From positions 248,001 through 312,000 of the forward strand of contig JAHLMK010000013.1 of assembly GCA_019915135.1 (NCBI GenBank): a DNA stretch of 64,000 nucleotides. The letters run 5' to 3'. This stretch comes from Strobilurus pachycystidiatus (lineage: Eukaryota > Basidiomycota > Agaricomycetes > Agaricales > Physalacriaceae). Under the pieces are notes generated by a model, which did not search any database, was not told the DNA's origin, and was given only the letters and a program-made list of their open reading frames with translations. Numbering within the stretch: position 1 is the stretch's first letter; every line of letters begins with the position of its first letter. Below, in pieces: positions 49,366 to 60,591 of the stretch. Both the position numbers and the translations under genes were made by a program.

Positions 49366-50435
49366 CTATGGTCGATTGAGACGGGTGTGAGAATAAATTA
49401 GACGCAGACAAACATTTGCGGCGGAACGGTCAATAACGGCGACTTCCTCCAATTTGACGATGAAACGACTGAACTTCCCGAAGGTTGTTACGCGAAAGGA
49501 GACGACTGCATTCACCAAATGACCAGGTTCAATGAATCGACCAGAAGCTCTGGGTTCCAGGCTATATGAAAGGCCTTTAGTAGGGATAGAGCAAGTGAAC
49601 TGATAGACGCACCTCAAATTGTCATCCTCTGCGACCCATTCTTTAAATGTCACCTCGTTGTCCGACGTATACCTGTGATTGTTCAACCGACATAGCCTTT
49701 GTAATTCTCCATCAGGATCGATATCAGCGGTCACAGCAGCATCGGGCAGGTTGTCAGCATGCTTTTCGCTCGTAAACAGCCGGCTCTCCGCGATGAAAAG
49801 GATGAGGTTGTCCATTCTTGATGCTCGGTATTCCAACCCATCCTCGTGTCCGCAAAATGTTAACATGTACTTGAAGATCGCTTCCACTGCAGCGTTGGCG
49901 TTGGTAAAGTGAGCGTCGTCCTCCATAGAGGTCAGCCGAAGGGATTGTCGGATGAGAGACATTTTATGGCTGTATATTGAAATGAGCACGCCATGGAATC
50001 GAATTGAAGAGAGCGAACCTGGTGCGACCTCCCGAAACAAGGAATGGAACAAAGGCACATGAGGCCAACCAACCTTGGACATTCAAGGTAACCTGTTCCC
50101 CGCTGTCTCTCCAGACAAGATACTTGTTGCCGTCGCGAGTATCAGATACATTGAAGGACGTCTCGATGTCGGTCTCCCTTGAGTATTGATGAAGCTGAAA
50201 CTCTCCTGAGTGCTCTTCGCTGGAGCGAACAAATTGGAGAAGCTGAACAGATGGTATTACTGCAAAATTCAGTTTGAAGAAACGATCACGGTCCAATATG
50301 CAACTGACTGGCTTTATCTTTCCAGACTTGCTTCAACGCCTCTATCTCAACCTGTTGATAGCGCATAGTCATGATTGGGGTACGAGTGGGAAGAACGGTT
50401 CCCTCTAAGGAACAAGTTTCTCTAAGTAAGTCCAT
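49366..50435 (-). CDS. Gene Q: probable third member of the P/R family
   Basis: Three exons (50435..50309, 50259..50019, 49969..49366; both introns 49 nt) give 323 aa. The N terminus is hydrophilic and helical (YQQVEIEALKQVWKDKA). The C-terminal half has GLEYRAS at the position of GLEFES in P, and ends in FIEPGHLVNAVVSFRV, then FIVKLEEVAVID. This parallels the final strand pattern of P and R (G-x2-V-x3-F, then a strand ending in V-x-L/D). Similarity is weaker than between P and R. The stop lies 115 bp upstream of the start of P, so the two are in tandem. A run of A residues sits just upstream of the start on the plus strand (50528..50549). Function unknown. Confidence 0.62.
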
Positions 50436-50589
50436 TTCGGAAAAGACGACCGATGTGTCTGAATCGTCTATTCGTAATGAGGCCGATGACTCGTTGCGAA
50501 GTCCCGGCCTCCCGATGCGAAGCAAATCAAAAAAAAAAAAAAAAAAAAAGGATGGGCAATATTTGCGAAGTAAGCGTCGGCATCGGGCT

Positions 50590-51715
50590 CTGGGGTACTT
50601 TCCTGAAGACACCCGATCATAATTCTTAAAGCAATCGAAGAATGTTGGCGGAATCGGCAATTTGATAGTAGTTTCGGTTCCTCAAACATGAAACCGGAAT
50701 ATTGCTGCGGATCCTTGGCCTCCTGGTCTTAAAGCATCCACAAAAACCACTGTTGATCAAAATTTGCAACGAGCCCAGTTAAATCTTTGCGAAGTGCCGG
50801 TATCCGAAATCGACAGTTCGGTAAGAGTATCGGTTCCATACCATACAAAGAGTGAGCATCGCAATCCGTTGGGGATCTTGAGGACTTCCGATCATGATGT
50901 GTACTTCATTTGGAAATTTAGGGTGTTTGGCAATCCTGTAGGAGCCTCGGCTCCGTAAATCAGGAAGGCGGAAAATCGCTGCGGATCCTTGCCCCTCGAA
51001 CCCAAAGTATCCCCAAAGAAAATGGCTGATCGAAATTTGCGAGGAGCAATAGATTTTGGCGAGGTGTCGAAAGCGCGATCTCGAGAGCTCCACTGAAAAC
51101 ACTCAATCAAAACTCGTGAAAGGCACAAAAAGGTCGTTTTTTAAAAGAAATTGGGTCAATCGGCCGAATTCACGATTTCGTGTTATACGCGCTTGATTGC
51201 AATGGAAAAGTTTAAACATCGAGCATCGACGCGGTCCCCTCATCCTTGTCGCAATGTTCGCCATCATGCAAACTCGTGCTAACAAGCATGGCTCCACCCA
51301 ACATCATTTAGAAATTTAGGGTGTTGGCAATCCTGTAGGGGCCTCGGCTCCGTAGATCAGGAAGCCGGAAAATTGCTGCTGATCCTTGCCTTTCGAACCC
51401 AGAGTATCCCCAAAGAAAATGCCTAATCGAAATTCGCGAGGAGCAATAAATCTTGGCGAGGTGTCGAAAGCGCGATCTCGGGAGCTCCACTGAAAACACT
51501 CAATCAAAATCCGTGGAAGACAAAAAAAGGTCAATGTTTTTTTTTTTTTTTTTTTGTAAATTGGGCGAATCGGCCGACTTCCCGGTCCCGTGTTACGCGC
51601 GCCTGATTGCAATGGACAAGTTTAAAGACCGAGCATCGACGTGGTTCCCTTATCCTTGTCGCAATGTCAGCCACCATGCAAACTCGTGCTAACAAGCATG
51701 GCGCTCCATCCGAAA
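50590..51715. repeat. Diverged tandem repeats of about 400 bp
   Basis: Two long copies, about 50895..51300 and 51301..51712, share 'caatcctgtagg', 'cctcggctccgta', 'tccccaaagaaaatg' and 'gcgaggtgtcgaaagcgcga', and end 'ctcgtgctaacaagcatgg'. The period is 397-410 bp, lengthened by a T tract in copy 2. An older partial copy at about 50590..50880 shares the 5' half (for example 'gctgcggatccttggcctcc'). The array fills the space between divergent genes Q and R. Confidence 0.8.
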
Positions 51716-51855
51716 TCGAAGAATCCGAGGCGAAAAAACAAAAGTGGGCGCTTACTGTGAATCGTAATTGATGGCTAATCGAAATTTCTAGGCTCAGCAA
51801 CGGGTTCGCCATCACATTCCACTCACTCAATCGCCGCTCACAAGTTTCTTTTCCA

Positions 51856-52195
51856 GCCCTAAGCTTCCAAACTCCGATAATCAGCAGAATTCCAGGTCAG
51901 ATTTTCTTTTTTCTTATCATTCTTCACAATTTGTGACCTTGATAACGTTCAGTGGCGCGGGGACAGTTCATAGACAGGGACCGCAAACCGACAAAGACCA
52001 CTCTAGTATGCACGCAAACGCTGGGACGAATGTTTCCCCTGGGTGTGTGGTCATACTTTGTTGATTCTATCGCTGTTGACCCGTTCTACTCTAGTTCCAA
52101 ACCAACAAAACTCGGGGATCAGCAAAATGGCAGGTTAGACTTATATTATTTTTGTCGCTCGCGTCTTGTTAATTTTCATTATTTTCAGTGGCGCT
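51856..52195 (+). repeat. Duplicated leader and first splice region of gene R
   Basis: Two similar blocks, about 51856..51960 and 52090..52195, each run from a 'ccaaac' and 'gatcagcaraa'-like start through a GT donor and T-rich intron to 'ttcagtggcgc'. The upstream copy is followed by a stop codon after a few triplets. It looks like a tandem duplication of the 5' end of gene R. Confidence 0.5.
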
Positions 52196-53565
52196 AAGCC
52201 AGCTCCAGAAGATGATCTGCGCACCGACACAAACAATTCCGAAAAGCCCTTGCCTCAGGGCGCAGGCGCCGCAGACGCGGGCATTGGGCCACAAAAAGGA
52301 CCAACGTCTGTTCAATATACATCAAAAGATGCTGGTACACCTCGTCGCGGTACTCCGCCGAACCCCGCTCCATCCCCTGGTCACGCTCTGACCCCGTACA
52401 CGCCAGTCGGTGCTAATCGTAGGCAATCGTCTCGGTCGCCGAGTGCGGACGTTGAACAGTCTTTTGTTTTTGCTCCGCTTGAATTCCCGCCTGGCGTACA
52501 GACCTTAAAAGGTGTCGCATATTCTGGAATGTGTGTTGGCAAAAGCGGTGGTTCGGTGGAGATCCCGGCGTTCGAGATTTTTGACAATATCCATGCAAAC
52601 GAGGCCAACGCGGAGTAAGTGTTCTATTTGTGGCCAGTTCTAATAACTCATTTGGCGCAGAAAAATTCTTCGCTCTGTCATGCGACGCGGCCATTCCAAT
52701 CTCTTCAACTTGGCGACAATGAATGCCAAGGACTTCACCATTCGCAGTACCAAAAAAGATGACAAAGCGACTGATCCAACTCGCATCATACAAGGTCGGC
52801 TATTGAAGAAAGGCGCTAAGAGGGCAGCATCGTGCTTCATCACTGGGATTGCCACTGATTCTCGGTTGGGCGGCGGTGAAAAGTTTCAATCCATCGTCAT
52901 TCGTCCCCTTGGTCGTACAATTGACCGGATGGCAGCTGTCCTAGGGCCTGCTATGGGCCTCAGCGATGTAATTTTCCCTGTAGACCAGGACGAAACTGGA
53001 TTGCTTTTCTCTACTTATCGCATGTCTTCTAATGGTATGACTTTTTCTTCTCTCTGTCGTACGTACACTAAGATCACGTCCAGCCGAAAACAATTCCGAG
53101 ATGGACGCCAAGCCGCCTAGCGCTACTACACACGGCCACGATATCTTGCCCTACAATCATAGAAGTAAAATGTCTCGCTTTTATAAGCATTTTCTGTTGT
53201 CTCACAATTTGGTAGTCCCTGCTTTTGACGGTCGTCAGGCCTTCGGTCTCAAAAAGTACTGGGATCTGCCACCCGTCAACGGCGGCAAAATCAAGGACAA
53301 TCGCGCAGTTCTAGTGATTTTCACGATCTCTAAATTCACTTACAACGGATCAGCTCGTTTGAGTTTCAATGCTCAAAGTGTTACTCAGTTGACGGATGAT
53401 GTCGGTCACAAGAGGAAAGGCAAAGGGACTGGTTCGCCTTCGTGGCACAAGTCGATTCTATCTCCCGATCCGATTGGGATCTCGAAACGAGTTGGCTTTC
53501 GTACCACGGAATCAGCGTCTGTGGACTTTCAATTATCAGATGACAGCGATGACGAGGTTTATTAA
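52030..53565 (+). CDS. Gene R: member of the P/Q/R family
   Basis: Four exons (52030..52133, 52189..52614, 52661..53034, 53084..53565; introns 46-55 nt) give 461 aa. Residues 35-125 are Pro/Ser/Gly-rich and probably disordered. A folded region follows, with FNLATMNAKDFTIRS, then the family core FQSIVIRPLGRTIDRMAAVL (about 252-271), GLLFST, and a long C-terminal part with AFDGRQAFGLKKYWDLPP and AVLVIFTISKF. The end is acidic (DDSDDEVY). The start at 52030 was chosen because it is the ATG whose frame is in phase with the splice at 52133. The short ATG at 52126 is out of phase. A single-stranded-DNA-binding helper for the neighbouring Helitron is an attractive but unproven idea. Confidence 0.68.
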
Positions 53566-54202
53566 ATGGTTGTCCTTGACACATAGTCACAAGTGAAATA
53601 TCACACTTTCCATGTTGAATTGTGAATTGCTCTGAAACCAGTCAAATCCCCATGATCGTATTGTCGTCGGGTACGTCGCAATTTGAGTACCTCAATTCTC
53701 TCGAGGGCAAGGTGATGAAGCTTATGGATTAGAAGGAGCTCGTAGGAAATGCTTCAAGCTTCGACACCCTCTTATTCGTCAGTGCTTTCGAGGGACGCCT
53801 GACCGTGTCATCGCGTTCCAATAGGCTTCATGATTCGAGTTGCATGCCATAAGCCCAGTTGATCCCAACATCTATATTTGCATATTTGGACATCTTTTTT
53901 TCGCCATTGCGACTACCTACAATAAGAAAATGGACTCCATTAATTTTGTTGGTCATCGACTACACCGCGACATGGATATCATCTACTTCCACTCTCTTGT
54001 TAGCAAGCCACTCAGTGATATGACCGCTACGTACCTTAATCAGTTTATCTTCACTCGTACTCTTTTGGCCTTTCTCATCAACAACGCGTGTCTCGCTGCT
54101 ATCGTCACCCTCTGTGCCTTGATCTGTGTCGGCATCCCCGTCAATCCGACTACGTTCGAGCGTGTACTGTACATTGTCATATTGAAGGTTCATGTTGGAG
54201 GC
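53566..54202. other. Region between R and the tandem duplication
   Basis: A plus-strand frame at 53840..54211 has a hydrophobic stretch (FIFTRTLLAFLINNACLAAI, then VTLCALICVGI) resembling a membrane segment. The complementary strand (53960..54193) reads as an acidic, polar chain. Neither can be extended into a gene with confidence; it may be a fragment of a membrane-protein gene. Confidence 0.3.
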
Positions 54203-54632
54203 AGAAACTAGCAGGAGCTGTTACGTTACTCGACGGACTCCCTGCACTTCTTCGTGGAATTTCACCAATTATCTCATTGTCGACGGCGGTGCGACGTTAT
54301 CGACTCAAGCATTTTAAACGGTCGCGCGACAGTTCGTACCATGGACCTATATATGTTTCGCCGACTTTCTACTTAATCCTGATATTTTCCGCGAAATTAT
54401 TCGCGATTTATCAACTCAGAAACTAGCAGGAGCTGTTACGTTACTCGACGGACTCCCTGCACTTCTTCGTGGAACTTCACCAATTATCTCATTGTCGACG
54501 GCGGTGCGACGTTATCGACTCAAGCATTTTAAACGGTCGCACGACAGTTCGTACCATGGACCTATATATGTTTCGCCGACTTTCTACTTAATCCTGATAT
54601 TTTCCGCGAAATTATTCGCGATTTATCAACTC
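54203..54632. repeat. Perfect-period tandem duplication of 215 bp
   Basis: 54203..54417 and 54418..54632 are direct copies differing at about two positions ('ggaatttcac' against 'ggaacttcac', 'cggtcgcgcga' against 'cggtcgcacga'). The duplication ends 30 bp downstream of the stop codon of the minus-strand JmjC gene, so it lies in its 3' flank. Near identity means it is recent. Confidence 0.93.
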
Positions 54633-54661
54633 GTGCCCTCATCGAGCGGAATATTCGACAA

Positions 54662-57020
54662 TTAAGACAATCTAATTCTAAGAAGATCTTGCATTGCATC
54701 TCTCATCCCTTCCTCTCCGAGATTGACCAATCGCCCACCCGCATCCATTTGAGCGAACAAGAAACTTCCCATATTTTGCTCGAAATCATAGAGGTCACCA
54801 GCTCCGGGGGTTTGTGTGCGAAGGGCCATCTTGTCCTGAATAGACCATCCAAGACCATTGCAAAGGACACAGGCCAGCTTGACGGCAATTTTTCTCAAGA
54901 CAAGACCGGTCAGTTTGCGACGAAGTGAGTCTGGGCTTTGAGTGAAATTTGAGTGTAATTCGTGGCGAATGATATATCCAAATGGAAAGAGCACCATGTG
55001 GGCCAAAGCCAACAGCGCGTTCACTGGAATAGCTACATTCCCTCAGTACAGCTCGAATGACGAAAGATTGTAGAAAGGGCAGACCTCGCGTTATGGTAGG
55101 TAAGAGGATCATCATACGCAGTAATCCATCGTAGGTCACAGAATCGTCATGGTTCACGTTGGTCAAGCGATCGCCATCCTCCACGTCTAAGAGTCTCGAG
55201 GTTCGAGTCAAATGCATGGTGTCGTAAGACCAAAACGAAGAGCCAGTGACGAACGAGGGTATAGGCGTATACACGGCATGCATCAATCCGGGAGGTTGCA
55301 ATCTGACAAGTATTAATATTTGACCGCGACTGATATCTAAGACTCACAGAATAGCACCCGGCGTGATTAAGAAAGCATACACTTTGATTCCATCAGGGTA
55401 GGTATACTCCTCTTCTTTATCCATGAACGATGACTGAAAGTCGCGAATGCTTTCGAGAGACGTCATATCTTGTTTTTCCGGATACATGACGAACCATAGC
55501 TTCAATCCTGCCTGCCCTTCAATCTGTGCAATTTTCCCCAATGTGTCGTGATGAGCTCGCGTATTTGTCATTGCCATGTGAAGCAAGGCCCAGCGTTGAT
55601 CGTTGAGGTGTTCGGATGAGATGTTCTTAAGCGCTTTTTGATTTTTCTCGGGGAGTAGATCTTGAACGATTGCCGGTACTTCTTGGTTGGCGATTAGGTC
55701 CTCGTTCAGCACCCTGTGTAATTGCATCGATAAATCCGCATATGATGGATAATTCCGATGCTGACCGTGTTTCTTTCGGCATACCATAACTCATTATGTT
55801 ACAATCGAGGATGAAGAGATGATCCCCGTCTGGAAGTGAAGGGTTCGAGAGCAGTTTACGGATGGAAGTGGGCTCCTCGTGTGCGTTGGCAGGGTTGGTA
55901 GATTTGCGTCGCATGCCTAAACCTGTCAAACATGAACACATGTTTAACTAAACACTCACTATGCGGTTGTCTCGTGTTCACGTCTAGACACAAGCTCCAT
56001 CGCTCGGCGAGCCATTCAGAACTCAATGTGGTGTTCTCCTGGTCTACTTTGGGCTTGATGAATATGCATTTGTTCTCGGCGAGTGCTTTCCTCATTTCGT
56101 CGTGATCGTAATCAGCCCGGTGATCTAGTACCAGGACGTGGTCGTTGCTGGAATCCGTTAACCTTTTGGCGCGCGTTGCTAAATTGACAACCAATGTGGA
56201 TTCCTGCAGCGAGTCAGATGTTGTGCGTGAGGAGAATGGAAGAATGACCAGTTTCAATATATTCTGGTCGGTGTCAGGCCCATCCAACCAAGGACAGTAG
56301 GCGTGAACCTTTGCCGTCTCCCCCTCCAGAAAAATTTCGTCGAAATCACGCTTCCAATCCACTTCTCGTCGGCAATCATATAGGCGTTTGGTTAGAACAT
56401 GCGGATTATCCTCTTGAATGCCAATAGGGGAAAGCTGTCCGCTTGATGGGCCGTTGTCCTCCGGGTTCGTGTCTTTGTAGTGAAGTGGGATAGGAGGCGA
56501 CAAGTCGTCTGGATTATGTTGAGATAACTGCGGAGAGTCTAGTCGACCAACAGGTCCCGCAGGGAGCAGTACCGACTCAATGAAAGAAGGGACGGGCAAA
56601 CCAATCTCGTTCAAACGGCGTTTCTTCCAATTTTCTCTGTGGACTGTTAGACTGGGCTCAGTAAATTCATTGAACCTTGCCTATGCTTTATTGTTTCGCG
56701 TTCTTTTCTTTCCGAATCCCTGAATGCTACAGTGAGCAATGTGCGTAACACCGACGCAGATACAAACTATGTAAAAGAACGACTACTCACCATCTGTTGC
56801 GTGATTCCTGTTGATGTATTGCGTCCCGTTGACGCTTATACCAGCGTTGGGCATTTTCGCTAGGCTTAATTGCCCAAGTCAACCAATTCCTCCTCGTAAA
56901 AAGACCGTTCGGATCGATTCGCATGCGATACCGCTCGCCGTCTTCGTTGTCCCCCGGGAGCAACTCTTGTGGATTGATGGCAGAATCTAAGAGTTGGCGT
57001 TTACGTGTGTGATAATCCAT
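54662..57020 (-). CDS. JmjC-like 2-oxoglutarate dioxygenase-type protein
   Basis: Seven exons (57020..56791, 56719..56676, 56643..55960, 55922..55766, 55713..55348, 55302..55085, 55041..54662) give 692 aa, with all phases consistent. The N-terminal third is charged, with a long basic helix (RKERETIKHRQVHRENWKKR). The C-terminal 330 residues show a JmjC/cupin layout: RAHHDTLG supplies His426 and Asp428 of the HxD iron site, LKLWFVMYP follows, and LLQPPGLMHAVYTPIPSF supplies the distal His502. A conserved YDTMH stretch follows. JmjC enzymes hydroxylate or demethylate histones or other proteins; no histone-reading domain is visible. Introns are very short (32-71 nt). Its place between gene R and other accessory genes suggests it belongs to the transposon-rich compartment. 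Confidence 0.76.
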
Positions 57021-57534
57021 GGATGCGGCGATGACGGTGACCGTATAATACTGATGTCCTCTGATGTCGATTGACGTTTACTGATGTTGACTGACGGACA
57101 CTGATGTCGGGCAACGGACGCTGACGTATGTCGCGATCATTTGTCACGCATGACGTCTTTCTGATGACGGGCTAGACAAGAGGTGGCCGACAAACCAACA
57201 CTCCGATATTTGTGATCGTTGAACCTGGGCATCACACTTTGGAAATTGTTTTTGGAGGGTGATCGAATCCAGTCGTATGCACAGGCTCAACATTGATTGC
57301 GTCAGGTGAACGATTCAATGCATACCGGAAAAATCTTCCGGATCTGAGAAGCCGATTTTCCCCTCGCCCTTCTTTCGATTGACAATTTTGATCGCGACTA
57401 GTTTATCACAGCCATCTTTGTCGTTTGTGAATTGCTCTCGGCCGAAAGCACGATATCTCAGACTTCAAAATTCCTCCTTTTGCACAACGCACAACACACG
57501 CGTACTGGCAACCATCCAATCTTGTTTACACAAA
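57021..57534. promoter_or_regulatory. Shared upstream region of JmjC and gene T
   Basis: A divergent intergenic region of about 510 bp. Between 57056 and 57130 an imperfect array of 'ctgatgtcga', 'ttgacg', 'ctgacggaca' and 'ctgatgtcgg' units occurs. The 'ctgacgga' core is shared with the divergent promoter at 31840..31860. Confidence 0.4.
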
Positions 57535-58367
57535 ATGGGTAAGTGATGATTCTTATGCGTGGTGTTGGCTGAAAGCCTCATGTTACAATTAGAAGACGAT
57601 ACCCCTCAACGCGTGGCTCTATCAATCCTGCTCGATTTGCTTGTCCGCGATGCGCGACCAGATCAAGTCCCAATCCTTGACTCTATATTCAAGCTGATAC
57701 CCAGTCTCCGTTTGGTGGAATCCTTGAGCGACGACGATGGCAGCAATGCCGATGAGCATAGCGATTGCTCGATGAATTCATTTATTGTACCCGACGACCA
57801 GGTGGAATACGAAAGTGATTCGCGTTCGTTCACTAGTGACTGTGAAGGTGTGTGTAGTGCTTTTTCTTTAATTCTGTACTGATGAACATACAGAACCTGC
57901 CGTAGCCCGTATGAAAGCGGTTGTCTACCGCACTCTCTTTGCTAACAATGAGTTTTTAGGCGTTAAATCTGGTCGCATCTTGGAGCGTCTGCGTAACTTT
58001 CGACATGTTCAAAAACCTGACTCCAGCGAAGATGATGACGACGGTGTGTGATTTGGCGATCTTTACTAGCCTAGCTGTATTCATGAAAATACAGAAACGC
58101 ATGGACATGTCTTGCTTGACGATCAGGCCGCCGAAGATTCATGTGGTACGTAGCTCGCAAGTTATTGCGACTCACCCTAAATAATAAAAAGCAGATGACG
58201 AAGTAGTTGCGAGCAGGTCAACATTCATGAAGAAGAGACCATTCCGCGTTGAATCGGATGAAGATGAAGACAGGCTGGCAGCGCGGAATTTGTTCTGTGA
58301 AGATTCAGACTTCGAGCAAACTGATGATCCTTTAATCAATTCACCCGCAAAGCGTGCCAGAACATAA
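57535..58367 (+). CDS. Gene T: acidic, probably nuclear protein
   Basis: Five exons (57535..57538, 57593..57847, 57894..58043, 58095..58145, 58195..58367) give 210 aa. The first exon holds only the ATG and one base. The chain has a helical start (RVALSILLDLLVRDARPDQ), then two Asp/Glu/Ser-rich blocks with casein-kinase-like SDDDG and SSEDDDD runs. A short helical unit lies between them (SGRILERLRNFRHVQKP), and the C terminus ends PAKRART, a minimal nuclear signal. No known domain. It resembles small transcription- or chromatin-adaptor proteins in composition only. It is head-to-head with the JmjC gene. Confidence 0.65.
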
Positions 58368-58632
58368 TTCGAAGATCTTTACTCTCAGTGAATATAAACT
58401 TTAATTTCCCTCGCTCTTGATTTTCTCGCCTTGGAGTGTAAGACTGGAAGACTTGAACTCGGAGCACATCCCAACGCTCATATTACATTCCGATGCCCAG
58501 GACCAATTGCGACAACAACACTGTCCTGCCGCGTGGGGTCCTTGGAGACCTCGTTCCCCCGCAATATATAAAGAAATTTTGATACTGAGGTACAAGTTTA
58601 ACATATCGCGTACAGAATGTTCGATTCTGGTA
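58368..58632. other. Short 3'-3' intergenic region
   Basis: Convergent 3' ends of gene T and gene U. No signal beyond AT-rich tracts was seen. Confidence 0.4.
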
Positions 58633-59904
58633 CTAAATAACAATGTGTATAGACGTAATCTTAGCAATCAAAGCCTGAGTTCTCATTAGTTTTGCTTCGG
58701 ACAACAAAAACAGACTGTAGGCAAAGCTGCTCACCGGATGTTTGGCGACAAAATTTGTCAATTGGAACAGTTTGAATTCCACCAGAACCGGATGTCCTTG
58801 TGTTTGTAACAATAGTTTTTCTTGCGACTGAATACTGGCACGGGGCAAAAGACCTTGATTCGATTCGCACCACGGTGCAAACACTTCCTGGATGGTGAAT
58901 TGAATACACTGACATAAAACAAGATGAAAGAAGCCCACTATGGTTTCGTAATCAGCCCATAGAAGAATCTCTGACTGCTTGTGTCCGGTCAGACATTGGA
59001 TGCCGTTGGGCTCACATTGAGCAATGATTTCCTTCAAAGTCAACACCTGCTGATCGCAGACCAGATTTTCGATGGCATCATTGTCCGTGAATTTTAGACG
59101 AATCCATCCCGATGACGGATAATCCGGACGCTGTTGTCGTATATCAATCATGATCATTGATTCGTATTTTGGACTCACGAGTAGATGGAGCAGTACACTG
59201 TTTCCTGCCTGTAATTCCCCAAAGCAAAGGACAGTCGATGGATCAGGATATGAATCCCGAAAGGTTAGACATCCGTCTCCGGCATTGCGATCGATTAGGC
59301 TGGGTTGAACGCGACATAGCATCCGCTCGTTCTTAGAACTGTACTGTTTCGTAAGGCTGAAAGCGGTCATGCTGGGAATCAATAGACCGCGGAGGTTTGT
59401 AAAGAGCAGACTTTTGCTATATGTTATTTTAACCTCGTCGTGTTTCCGATGCAAATCGAAGGAGGAAAGAGTGAGCAAACACGGACCCCAGAAAAAAGGA
59501 AATTCAAAAGATTGATCCTTTCAACGTGCTGGAGTCATGATCATGTTGTCATGCGCTTATACTTGTGCTCGTAGGGAAAACTTGTTGGCATAATTGAAAA
59601 GATCAAATCCGAAGACCGTAAATAATGCACTGGAAGTATTATAATCAGAGGCAATGTCAAAAGCAGCCGCGTCAGCAACAGCGGCAATGGTCGTCGTGGA
59701 GCAGTCAGCTAATTGATGCAGACATAATTTGTTGAAGGTTCCTAATTCGACTCCAATGGGTGAGGGCTCTACGACAACCAGGTCGTGATCGAGCGCAAAC
59801 GGCGTAATATTGGGGAATCCGACGTTTGGTCCGACCGATCGTCACCCTCTACCGTCAACCGCGTCGTTTACATCGCATAAACCACCGAAAATTGAGAACA
59901 ACAT
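58633..59904 (-). pseudogene. Gene U: unknown protein, broken by one in-frame stop
   Basis: Two exons, 59904..59563 and 59517..58633 (45-nt intron), form one frame of 408 residues except for a TGA at 59844..59842, codon 21. No splice-acceptor lies between that stop and the clearly coding FPNITPFALDHDLVVVEPSP, and no in-frame ATG follows in exon 1. The gene as read therefore cannot make the full protein. The body is well ordered, with mixed hydrophobic strands (LCFGELQAGNSVLLHLLVSP, then ESMIMIDIRQ, and WADYETIVGFFHLVLCQCI). I recognise no family. It is either a young pseudogene, a read error, or has an unseen upstream exon. Confidence 0.6.
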
Positions 59905-60591
59905 TAACTGCAAAACAGAACTGAGTGTACTGTCTGGTCTTATCTTTCGGCCGAAGTACGTGATCTGTCAAACACTTTTTGGCGCGAAGATTCAGGCGGA
60001 ATAGATGGAGGTGTCGTTCGCTCCAATGCCCGACCACATCTTTTTAATTTGTCCTTTCAATTTTCGTCGTGAGATTCGGGCGGATTGAATCGAGGTGGAG
60101 TCAATAATCTTCCGGGCGGAATGATCGCCTGAATACGATAAGTATCTCCAATATATTGAGCGCCGAGGGCAATCGAAACTTGGATTCAAATTGAAAGTCG
60201 TCGATTACCAGTCTGACCAAACCCAATTTCCCATCACATGCGCGAGGCCGTCTCGTTCTTTTAACATCGGGAGTGAGTGTCTGGGATATTTTGTACCTGA
60301 AATTTCAAAAACAATCTGAAATGCAGCACCAACGGTTGTACTTTGTGGTTTGCCTTTTTGGCCGGAAGCGTGATTTGTTCGAAATTCCTTGTCGCAAAAA
60401 ATCATGTGAATCGAATCAACGTGTCATCGGCTCCAACAACCGACGATATTTTCTTGATTTGACCCGGCAGTTCCTTGTCGCATAAATCAGGCGGATTAAT
60501 TTGAGGTGGAGTTAACAACTTTAGAACCAAATAGTCGCCCAGATACGACCAGTCTCCAAAATCACACAGGCACGACCGAACCTTGTCCTCC
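59905..60591. repeat. Two diverged direct copies of about 280 bp
   Basis: About 59930..60190 and 60330..60540 resemble each other. Both contain 'ggcggattraat' followed by 'gaggtggagt' and a preceding block ending 'tttgatttg' or 'ttaatttgtcc'. They lie upstream of gene U and may be a duplicated 5' region. Only short degenerate frames occur here. Confidence 0.45.
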
